A stretch of DNA of 54,175 nt from Monosiga brevicollis MX1 (taxonomy: Eukaryota > Opisthokonta > Choanoflagellata > Craspedida > Salpingoecidae): contig NW_001865050.1 of NCBI RefSeq assembly GCF_000002865.3, positions 473,583-527,757 on the forward strand, given 5' to 3'. A program made the translations under genes and the position numbers. The notes below the pieces were generated by a model. The model made no database searches. It had not been told where the DNA came from and saw only the letters and a program-made list of their open reading frames with translations. Positions 1 to 15,634 of the stretch are shown piece after piece; within the stretch, counting starts at the first letter, position 1, and every line of letters begins with the position of its first letter.

Positions 1-3000
1 GAGTCTTCCGTATGTAGCACCCCTGAAGCTGCCTGCCCTACACCCGGCTTGGGAATCCTTTGTGCTGTGGGTTCATCATGTCACACGCCACTCGTGTGCT
101 CGCTCAGGTCTGGATTGGCGGGTCTGCCGATAACGCCGGTGCTGGTCACGAGCGCGGTACGATCTGCATGGCATCTTATCATATCAGGCAAAACACTCCT
201 CTTCTCTCGCTCCCCCACCTCCTCCTGTGACACAAAACTACCCAAGCTGCACAAAAGCTGCACGTTCAGCGGAAAACAACACGATACAAAACACCATGTT
301 GCAGCAGACCCCAATGCGCCCCTCGTCCTCCATGGATTTTCATGGCGTCTTGGTGATGCAATGGGGGTTCCCTAGGCCCCTATTGGCTCAATGGCATGGT
401 GAGTCTCGTTGCTCAGCTGAACGCCTCGGGCAGCCCCCTGGCCGTCAATGTGAGTCAACAAGTCAACCAATGGATCTACCACATCCTCGACAATCAGTCA
501 GCAGATGGCTGGCTTGGTCCCCACGACGACGATGTACGTAGAACATTGCATTGCTTGTTGCTCAACCATATTCTCTGGCGCTTGCCATCTGACGCTGGTG
601 ATTCGTCCTTGAGTCATACGCCTGTCTCTTCTCTCATGTTTCGACTCAGAGCATCTCCGGCAAGGGCAATATATATTGGAGTGGCTGGAATGTCATTAGT
701 GGTCTCTTGCAGTACGCCTGGGTGACGGGCACCAACTCCACCATCGGCCGCCGCTGTGGAGCTGCCGTAGTTGCCTACATGGCCGCTACCCAGGCACGCA
801 TGGCCAACGACCCCTTTCTCACTTGGAGCCAGAACCGCTGGCAAGACTGGGTCTATCTTGTCCACTGGGCGCTTGATCAAGATCCACAGGGACAGGTGCG
901 GTTCCGCCTGCTCTTGCAGCCTCTCAAACCGAGTGCTCAACCTGGTATAGCAACTCTGTACGTTTTGACCGCCTTGAACCAATATCAACATGCTCTTATT
1001 GCTTTTCAACTCAGGAACAAATGCTTTGGGATCTTGGCGAGTTGACATGGCAGCAGTCCTGGGACTGGGATAGTTACTACAATCAAACTGGTCTGCCATC
1101 GCAAGAGATACACCTTTGGTCAAGCGTCATTTTGGCTTGGTCCTTTGTTTTGAATCTGCTCTTCCAATAATGTCTCATCGCCTCTATCATTTTCCATCAG
1201 GTATTGGTGCAACCGGCGCATACGTCGGGCAGTCTGTTCCCCGGTTTCCCGAGGCTGAAGTTGCTGCGTGGACCATGTGGGATCATGGCGTCAATAATGC
1301 GGTACAATGACTTTGGCGTGTTCGCACCTTCCCCTGTTGCAAGAGACAAAAAGCATTGAATGACAGACACCTATCAAAAAGGCACCATCCGTTCAATTGC
1401 AAAACAAGTGCCGCCCATCGTGCATGGCGGAGGGCTCATGTCACGGATCACCCCACGACACGGGCGTCGTGATTTCTTTTCTTTTCCTGCTTATCCTATA
1501 GATGGGCACCAAGTCGTGTGCAGTGTGGAGCCGCCAGTCCCACAACGCAAGTGATCCCTTGCAGAGCTATATCAAGTTAGACATGCAAGACCGGTTTCAT
1601 GGCCAACCACACGGCATGTACTCGGCCGATGAGTGCTTTGGTGGTCGACACCTCAATCGTGGCATTGAATTGTGCGCCGTGGTTGAGCAAATGTACTCTC
1701 TCGGGATTATTTATCAAGTTCAAGGCGACCCTTATTTCATGGATCGTCTCGAGCGCATTGCCTTCAACGCTTGGCCCGGCACTACAACAGATGACTTGTG
1801 GCAACACCAGTATTTGCAACAAGCCAACGAGATCAATGCTATGTACGACACGAATCCTCATGTCTGGGCTACGGATGGTGATGACGGTGCGTCCGCTGAT
1901 GCATCTTCTGAGACATGGTTGAACATTCTGGCCGCCACATGCACGTGCTCGGTCAACATGTTCCTCGGCAGATCTGTCTCCCTGCAAATTGCCGCATATT
2001 TCATCTTGTTCTGTGCTTGCTCACCGGATGCGGGTTGATGACCTGCTGTCTCATATTACCTCCACTTTTAGCCACCGGATTTGGCGTAGAGCCCAACTTT
2101 GGATGCTGCACTGGTACGACGCCAATCCGACTCGGCTGTGCTGGCTTTTCATTTCTGGCCAGAGATTTGTGCTTGGCTGGGCTTATTTCGTTTGTGCAAC
2201 TACTCAGCCAACATGCAGCAGGGCTGGCCCAAACTGGTCAACAACGTTGTTCTGACAAACGGTGTTACGGGCGAACCTGTGTTGGCGCTGTTGTTGCCGG
2301 TCCGCACCACCATCCAGGGTTTGTTCATCAGCGTTGACACCAACTACCCTTTTGAGTCTACGGCCAAGATTAGCCTTCAAGGCTCTGGCACTCTGTGGCT
2401 TCGCGTTCCTGGATGGGCCCTCAACGGCACCCTCGTACAGGATAATGGGCCCGAAACCATGCTGGTTAATGGCACCCTGCATCGTATTGTGATCAATGGT
2501 TCGAGTGAGGTGGAGGTCGATCTCAATCCCGCAACTAAAATGGAGCAAGGCTGGGGTCGACTCGAACAAGTTCTTCCTCACGTCAACTACAGTGTCGTTG
2601 GCGTTGCGGTCCCGGCCGATGTGGGCAACTTCTCCTTCACCAACGGCGCTGCACTTGCCCAGTCCCGGCTCGAGGGCCGCACAGACGTCCGTTCGGGCGA
2701 TCCCAACGAGACCACAACGGTTCGCTTTGCCACCGCGCTGGTTGGGCAGGGCCACAACCTTTCGGCCGTCAACTTTACCTTTCAGTATGTCTCAGGCTAC
2801 TCGGCTGACAACGGTGCAGTCGGAGCCTCCTTTGACCTCCAAGTCACCGACGTGCAAGGCCGGCTGCTCCAGACGCTCTACCGCTCTCCGCCACTCTCCA
2901 ACTACTCGTTTGATGACTTTTCCACCTACAGTCCCCCCAACACGGTGGTGGTCGAGAGCCTCAACGTGGACAACCAAGAGCCCCTATATTTACAACTCAT

Positions 3001-3526
3001 GTTTTACAACCACGACCGCAATCTACAGCTCCTGCTGCCCATGGAGATGAGGGTGCAGTGGACGACGGCTTCGTCCCCAAGTCCTCCATCCCCGGGCCCG
3101 TCGCCCCTGATTACGCCCGGCACAAACGCCGTTTCCTTCTACCACGGGCCCATGCTATACGCTCTGCCCCTCAACTACTCGAGTAGCGTGGTCAAGACCT
3201 GGGAGCCCTTTGGTAACACGGACGTCAATCTTGTGACCGAGGCTCCATGGAGCTGGGTCGTTAACGTGTCGGTGCCTCCCGTGCACAGTTGCCAGAGCAG
3301 TCTCGCCCCCAAGCCGTTTGACACAGGGCATGTCGTTTGCACACTGCAAGTGCAGGCCCGACCACTGGCCAGCTGGATCGCTGCGTCCAATGCAGCAAAC
3401 GAGCCCCCACCCTCTCCCGTCGACTGCAGTCTGACAGGCGCCTGTGGTGACGAGGTTGTCACCTTGCACCTGGTGCCCTATGGCACCACCAACTTGCGTA
3501 TTTCCAGTTTTCCCTGGACACAGTGA
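1..3526 (+). CDS. GH127 (DUF1680) beta-L-arabinofuranosidase-like glycoside hydrolase, 5'-partial
   Basis: Predicted retaining glycosidase that removes terminal beta-L-arabinofuranose or related sugars from glycans. Exons joined in phase: 1-9 (weakest), 108-156, 376-533, 650-895, 1015-1090, 1201-1301, 1502-1886, 2072-2113, 2208-3526, giving about 794 visible residues; the true start lies left of the window. Family signatures are GPYWLNGMV, DGWLGP, DHGVNNA, GIELCAVVEQMYS and EPNFGCCTANMQQGWPK. In characterised GH127 enzymes a Glu-x-Cys pair and a Cys-Cys pair bind zinc and supply the cysteine nucleophile; here these are ELC and GCC. A Glu 12 residues before ELC is the likely acid/base. The C-terminal beta-sandwich half ends LRISSFPWTQ. 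Localisation cannot be judged without the N-terminus. The family assignment is firm; the substrate is inferred. Confidence 0.88.
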
Positions 3527-3941
3527 GTGAGGCACCTAGCGCTCTGCACACTACCGTGCCACAGCAAGAGAGGGTCTGTGGATAGGTCTGGGAATGCGAA
3601 TATAGATGGGCATAAACTTGTGATGATGGCATTGGCAATGCTGAATGGCATTCAATTTTATCTTTGGGTTTTTTTTTTCTGGAAAAGCAAGCGTTCTGTG
3701 GTAATATGACCAGGGCGTTGCGCCATCACAAATTGAGGGGATGGGTTTGAGATGGATCCAGCGTGGTGCCTTCGTGTCAAGCACACGGGCCAACGCAAGG
3801 CTCCTGGCTAAGCTCACGGCAGTCTCAATGCGCTCATGATCGCGACTCAAGGAGACTTTGTCGGATGACAGAAGAGAGTCAATTACGTTCAGCGGATATC
3901 TGGCGAAACCAGGTCAAGCCCAGACAAGAACATCTGGCCGC
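3527..3941. other. Convergent intergenic spacer
   Basis: The 3' ends of the GH127 gene and chorismate synthase face each other here. A T-run lies near 3670. I see no ORF or repeat worth naming; it presumably holds both 3'UTRs. Confidence 0.5.
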
Positions 3942-5702
3942 TTATTGGTGGACGCGGTGTATAACAGCCCAAGCCAAAGCTGCACCCACCGCTGCGGCCC
4001 CCACTCCGATGGTCCATGCTGATGGACTAGATGCAGGGACAAGTGGTCGCGCCTCCACGCGGCGGAGGCGCTGCTCAAGTTCCAAGCGCAGGCGATGTTC
4101 CTGAGCCCAGCGCTCGTCATTGTCGCCCCCCACCACAGGGGTGGCGAGGTCACCAGCAGAGCGGCGCGCAAGCTGAGCCAGCGCTAGATCTGCGAGAACG
4201 AGAGCAGCCATTGCCTCCACAATGGGAATGGCTCGAGGTACGACGCAAGGATCATGACGGCCTTTGGCGGCCACGACATCATCCTCGCCTTGGAAATTGA
4301 CCGACTGTTGCTGCTGGCCAATGGTGGCGGGAGGCTTGAAGGCGATGCGAAAGACGATATTTTCGCCGTTGGAAATGCCGCCCTGGATGCCACCCGAGTT
4401 GTTGGTGGCAGTGCCTAGGCCATCTCCCTTTTTGACAAAGAGATCATTGTGTGTCGATCCACGCATCCTGGTTCCACTAAACCCGGACCCAACCTCAAAC
4501 CCCTGAGGCAATGTCCATTGCAAAACGCGCATGTTAGGCATTGTTCGCGTGGGAGGATGCAGCACAGAGTGAGCATGGGCAGACATGCCAACGGACGTGG
4601 ACGCAGCCACGCACCTTGGTGGCTGGGATGGACATCATGGCGTGCGCCAATTTGGCTTCAAGCTTATCAAAGCACGGCTCACCCCAACCGGCTGGGACAT
4701 TGCGACAGACACACGAAACAACGCCACCCGTGGAATCTTGCTTGGCTTTGCAATCCTTGATGACATTGCTGAAGCGCTCCACAGCTTCGGCGGTGCCACT
4801 CCGCACTGGTAGATGCTCGTCAACCTGCGAAAAGCATTGTTTGGGCAGAAGGGGCGCATGTCGTTGCAAACAAAAAAAGTGCCGTCAGGGTGGCAAGGGA
4901 GCCTATTAGGGTGTTGGGCATGAGCAGAGTTTGTGCCAGCTCGAACCTGTTCGCGGGTAATGGTGTCGACGTCGACGTCCGACTCTGTTTCTGAGCCCAC
5001 AGCCGATACCCAAGCCACAATTTCAATGCCAAAAGCCTCTCGGAGCCACTTTTCAGCAATTGCTCCACCGGCGACGCGACCAATCTAGATGGATACCAAA
5101 GGCCACAAAATGGGAGAGACCCAAAAGCAGCAGCTGTGAGGAGGGGGAGGGCATGGCGTGCCGTGGTCTGGCTTGATGCAGAGCTGTTGTGCATAACATA
5201 CCGTTTCACGAGCCGAGGACCGGCCACCTCCGCTGGAGGCATGGGTGCCATATTTGCTCATGTAGGTGAAGTCAGCGTGCGAGGGGCGGGGGGCATGGGA
5301 AGTTGACCCGTAATCCTTGGGCCGCTGGTCTTGATTCGGGACAAAAAGCCCGATGGGCGTCCCGAGAGTGCGGCCAAATTCAGTGCCAGACATGATGGTA
5401 ACCCGATCACTCTCATTGCGAGGCGTTGTCAGCTTTGATTGTCCTGGACGGCGGCGCGTCAGCTGTGGCTGGACGTCCTCTTCCGTCAGCGCCAGACGTG
5501 GAGGTACTCTGATCATATCCACGGACGTGAGGGTTGTAAGAGAGGCACAGTTTGAGGCCGGGCGCGCGCGGGGCGAGGAGCGGGCGGAGGTTTGCCTCAA
5601 ACGCCGAATGCGCGGTGCTTACCCATCCACAATGGCGCCGACTCCCTTGCAATGGGATTCACCAAAGGTGGTGACCCGGAAATAGGTGCCAAAGGTGCTC
5701 AT
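3942..5702 (-). CDS. ARO2: Chorismate synthase with hydrophobic C-terminal extension
   Basis: Catalyses step 7 of the shikimate pathway, EPSP to chorismate, using reduced FMN. Five exons: 5702-5623, 5508-5202, 5084-4947, 4824-4615 and 4502-3942; all junctions are in phase, giving 431 aa. The start is fixed by the classic N-terminus [20 protein letters not shown]. Other signatures are RRRPGQS, GTPIG, RPSHAD, the GRSSARET motif, [30 protein letters not shown] and [13 protein letters not shown]. The family core ends soon after [11 protein letters not shown]. About 70 further residues follow: an Arg/Glu-rich segment, then a hydrophobic stretch ([17 protein letters not shown]) and the short basic end IHRVHQ, a tail-anchor-like layout not normal for the enzyme. 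It is divergently paired with AROM, which makes its substrate. The symbol follows the fungal orthologue. Confidence 0.95.
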
Positions 5703-6393
5703 GATGCCGGGCCTTCAAAGAAGCAGGAGAACGGAAACAACAATCCTCAAAGTGAATTTTTGGCAGACAGGCAAGCGCAATTGTGTTGTCGAGTCTCACG
5801 TCGAATCACAGCTGATTCTAAACACCATTGGTTCCCAGAACCATCAAGTTCATTTCCTTACTTCAACAGCTGCACACCACGCCGCCAGACCTGATCAGCC
5901 CAGCTCTTCCCCTCCCCCTCCCCCTTGCGATAACTTGCTCCGCAACCACACGACTGCACGAGATGATGGTGATGGTGATGATGATAACACGATACCTTGG
6001 AAAAGCGCGGGAAAATGGCACAATTTGTCGACAAATCAAGTCGGTGTTTTGTTTTTGTTGTTTCCTTTGAGGTGATGCCGATAATTTTGAATGCCTGGGT
6101 CCATAAAAACTTGTCGACTTTGGTTCAAAGTTTACTGGACCGACTCGGAACAAGAAGACGCCGCGGCTCTGAAGTGGAGGGGCGCCCGTCGGCTGCTGGC
6201 AGCGGCTCCATTTTTTTTTTCCGCACTTGCGGCGGTTGCACCGCTTTTTTTTCTTTTCGCTTGGCACACCGATCCAAGCCTGTTCTTGCTGCACGCAGTG
6301 CGTCCTTGATTGGTCGGTTGCCCGCCAGCTCTCGAGGGGGTACGGCAGGCCTTTACTCGACCAGCCAATCTCGGTTCAGGCGTCCTTCCAGCC
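5703..6393. promoter_or_regulatory. Shared divergent promoter region, chorismate synthase / AROM
   Basis: This 691-bp gap separates the two divergent start codons, so it must hold both 5'UTRs and both promoters. It contains pyrimidine tracts (around 5900-5930), a run of GATGGTGATG-type triplets near 5963-5985, and T-runs at about 6211-6220 and 6245-6252. I could not identify a TATA box or a known operator with confidence. Confidence 0.6.
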
Positions 6394-12087
<5,694 letters not shown>

Positions 12088-12569
12088 TATGATAGTTTGT
12101 TTTTTACTTCTTTAAAGAAGCATGTGCTGATTGTCGATGGTCATTGTTGAACACACGAGTGTGTCCTGAACTCAGGCCTGTGACATCAAGCAGCATTTGA
12201 GTATTTTGTGCATCGCGGCTACTTTTGGTTGGACAACCTGTCCTTATATAATAGCGCACATACATGGTAGAATTGAGTATGCCGAGCTATCGACAGCATG
12301 CCTCATCACGCAAGCAGTAGAGGTTCTGTTCCCGCTGCCCTCAATGTTCATGTCAAAACAACCAAGGCATAAAACCATAAATCCACAAAAATCCACAAAT
12401 TCACTGATGTGATGGATGTATCTGTTGGAAAAATGGAATGGAAAAAATGGATGTCAGCAGTTATGCAGGCGACTGATTTTGAGTTTTCACTTTTTTTTTT
12501 TTTTTTCTTTCCTTACGACTTGTCGGGGCTGGGCCGGTCGTTAACCCGTCGTCGTTGATCGCCATCATC
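12088..12569. other. Intergenic spacer between AROM and TFIIH p44
   Basis: The two genes run in tandem. The spacer holds the AROM 3'UTR and the p44 promoter, with T-runs at about 12490-12506. I see no coding potential. Confidence 0.5.
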
Positions 12570-14891
12570 ATGGACGAGGAAACGGAGCGGGCTTGGGAGC
12601 ATGGTGGGTCACAGTAAAGCTGGCTGCGTGCATCTTCTTTCATGGCTCAATTGGTCAATCGCCTGCGCCGCGGCGACACGCTGTGCGTGGATCACCGGTT
12701 CTAGGCGTGGATGCGACCTGGGAGGCGGTGCAGGAGCGCAAGGATGGCACAATCTTGGTGGACAAGATTGTCAATGAGGAGCGGCGACTCCAACGCCGCA
12801 AGCGTCAACATCAAGCAGCCAACGTGAAACGTGGCATGGTATGTGCCTCGACGCTGCGTAGCCTGTCAATGGAGGACAGCTCGTCTCACTGATCCGACTT
12901 CAATGTGTGTGGTCAGATGCGACATGTGTTGCTTGTGCTGGATTTATCCAAGGACATGGAAGGGGATGATTTGCAGTACGTGCGGATTCTCTTGTCTTGG
13001 TGCTCGACCACAGCATGAGAATTGGAACCAATGCATTTGTGCTCTTGTGCCTTGACGAGAGACGACTTTTCTGCATTAGACCCAGCCGAGTGGATTGTGC
13101 TGTCGATACGTGCAAGCAATTCGTTGAGGTCTTCTTTGATCAGAATCCAATCAGTCATCTGGGATTCCTCGTCATGCGCGAGGGAGTTTGTCGGCTTGAG
13201 ACTGAGCTCAGCGGCAATCCATCCAAACACGTGCGTCCACCTTAGCCAGCGCCATGGGCCACTGTGTCACCATTGGGCCAGCCCGCATCATGAGCGAGGG
13301 ATGTGCACATGGTCAGCTCTCTTTCCTCATCGTAGCGTAGCCTCACCTCAATCTTTTCCTGGTATGGCGGTGGCTTGGCTAATAGTTGCGCGCGCTGCGC
13401 AAAGTAGCAGAGGTCGACGACGCGACGAAGGGTGATGCAGACCCTACGCGGCCGCAGTATTTCCCGAAAGGCAAGGTGTCGCTTCAGAATACATTGACTG
13501 CCTGTGCCAAACTGCTCAGGTAAGTTTGAGTGGTTTGTTGACCACGTGGTTTGAGCACGTCTGCGGTAGGTTCTTCACAGGAAGGCCGCACCCCTTTGAC
13601 TGACTGTGCCCGTGCGTGCATAGTGTCATGCCAACGCACTCCACACGCGAGGTCATTATCATTACGGCCAGCCTGACATCGATTGATCCCGGCGACATTT
13701 TCGAAACGATCAACGTTAGTTCAACTTTCATCTAGCAAGTTTAGCGAGGGCGTTTTCTATGCACGTGAATGCCGTAGCTTGGCCGGGTGGCTGATCCGTG
13801 CTCATCTGGTGCGCCCGAGCCTAGGATGTCAAACGCGACAAGGTGCAAATCAACATGATTTCGCTGGCAGCGGCCGTCAAGTTGCACGCAACCATCTGCG
13901 AGGAGACTGGCGGTGTGTATACGCTCTCTTCCAATCACCCCATATCTTGCTCTCTTCTCTGTGCAGGTCTCTAAGCGTTCCAATCACTGCAACCTCATGC
14001 ATTCATGAACACAGGGACATATGGCGTGGTGCTGGATGAAAAGCATTTTTTGGACATGATGTTGGAGCATACAGTGCCGCCAGTGGCTAGCGCCGATAGT
14101 CAAGCAGCGCTTGTGAAGATGGGCTTTCCCTCCTATGTGCGGGTCCCCGTGGTAGACGTTGAAGCCAACAGGTTTGCGACTGTTGGCTCGCCCCATCGCG
14201 GCCGCGGGGCCTTTGTGGTGCCATGCCTTCACCTTTTCCATCTGATGACCTCACACCCTCTCTTCCTTTGGTATTTTCGAACGTAGTTACTCGCTCAAGG
14301 GACGCTATCGATGCCCTCGCTGCCATCGACTGGAACCCGAGCTCCCCGTCGAGTGTGGAACATGCAAGCTCTTGCTTGTGCTGTCTCCACACCTGGCACG
14401 AACTTTCCATCATTTATTTGCCATGCCTGTCTACCGAGAACTTCTCCCCACTGCCAGGGAAACGACGCAACCGTCAGTTGCTTCCAGCCAAACAGGCCCC
14501 GTTGAGCCCGATGATGGTGCTCCCAAGACGCTGCGCGTCAAACTACAGGCCGAACCTGTCTGGCGATCCTGTGCCGGATGCCAGGACCAGATGCCCACCG
14601 ACAAGGTTGGTCAGATGTCTGATCGATGCTACCCCATTCTCGCCTGCTGGGCCACAGCTGTGCTTGGTCGAAATGCTCTGTAAGCAGGCACAGCAGGCAC
14701 AGCGATGTGAAAGACTCACGCCCTGTTGCCGCTTGTTCCAGGCAGGCGAATGTTACGAGTGCCCTCGTTGTCAAGCCGTGTTCTGCTATCGCTGCGATGC
14801 CTTTTTGCATGAGGCGCTTCATAACTGCCCGACCTGTTTTGCCCTGTTGAGTCGCCCATCTCCTGCCGAGACAGTCGAGTTGAATGACTAG
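12570..14891 (+). CDS. GTF2H2: TFIIH core subunit p44 / SSL1 (GTF2H2)
   Basis: Subunit of the TFIIH core that stimulates the XPD helicase in nucleotide-excision repair and RNA polymerase II initiation; nuclear. Exons 12570-12603, 12705-12838, 12917-12975, 13080-13230, 13386-13519, 13624-13714, 13825-13912, 14015-14171, 14287-14605 and 14742-14891, all in phase, 438 aa (human 395). The order is an acidic N-terminus (MDEETERAWEHG), a von Willebrand A-like Ssl1 domain (MRHVLLVLDLSKDME, FDQNPISHLGFL, SGNPSKH, EVIIITASLTSIDPGD, EETGGTYGVVLDE), a C4 zinc site (YRCPRCHRLE, CGTCKLL), SPHLARTFHHLF, then a RING-like C-terminus (CAGCQDQ, CYECPRCQAVFCYRCD, CPTC). The DxS of the canonical MIDAS is kept as DLS. 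Ten exons in 2.3 kb, with introns of 70-155 bp, show the intron density of this genome well. Confidence 0.93.
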
Positions 14892-15174
14892 TCGGTCGTT
14901 TCGCAATAATTGCGTTTCGGGGCAATTTTTGCAGACGTAGGGATCTGTTGAGACGAGCTTAGCTTAAACGATGTTTGAAATCCACAATCTCAAAGACACC
15001 AGAAGCCCACCAAGAGCTTGAAGAGCTTGGCATCATCAGCCTTCACCCGCGACACAGCAGCAGCGGCTCAAGAAGCTGCCTTCCTTCTCTCTCCAAAATC
15101 TGACAATATGCGCAAAAGCTGACGAACGAATCATTTTTTTTCTCGTTGGACGATGGCAGCCATTGGTGTGTCCG

Positions 15175-15203
15175 CTCGTGTCCGCTTCGCGCGGACGCAC
15201 GAG
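15175..15203. repeat. Inverted repeat, stem-loop 1
   Basis: The arm CTCGTGTCCGC is followed by a 5-nt loop (TTCGC) and the arm GCGGACGCACGAG, complementary apart from a two-base bulge. The stem is very GC-rich. Confidence 0.7.
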
Positions 15204-15219
15204 AGGAAGCACGGGTTTG

Positions 15220-15251
15220 TGTGCTCCTTTATAGGAGATGAAAGGAGCACA
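15220..15251. repeat. Inverted repeat, stem-loop 2 (perfect 11-bp arms)
   Basis: The arm TGTGCTCCTTT and its exact complement AAAGGAGCACA flank a 10-nt loop. It starts 16 bp after stem-loop 1. It may act as a structured 5'UTR element or a terminator-like element of formin; function is not known. Confidence 0.75.
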
Positions 15252-15634
15252 GGAGGAAGACGTCGGCTCTGACTGAGTGTCGTATTGTTGTGGTAGCTGA
15301 ACCGTCGAGACTCAGGTGGGTCAACCCCCAGCTCGTCCCAGCCCGTGCGCACGAATCGCTTCCTTGGAGACTGGGACGCTTCTTCAGCATTGGGTGCCCC
15401 TAGCACGCTTGGGCCCTTTCTCATCTCGCTGCATCTCCTCGCTGCATCTCCTCGCTTCTACATGGGTCCGCACACCGGCCAATTTATTGTGCGCCAGTGT
15501 GCTTAAGAAGTTTGGCCGGCCGTGGTGCTGCTTACCCGCTTGTCGCCAGGCGCAATTGCTCTAGACCTGGGCAGTTCTGGTTTGGGAGGCCAGATTCCGT
15601 GCGTCTCGCGCCTGACCGCAGCGCTACCTCTACA

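Larger units (their letters stand above)
14892..15634. promoter_or_regulatory. Intergenic region upstream of formin, with two stem-loops
   Basis: This 743-bp stretch has no ORF I can support. It contains two adjacent inverted repeats (15175-15203 and 15220-15251, described separately), a short tandem CTCGCTGCATCTC-type repeat at about 15423-15455, and presumably the formin promoter and 5'UTR. Confidence 0.5.
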
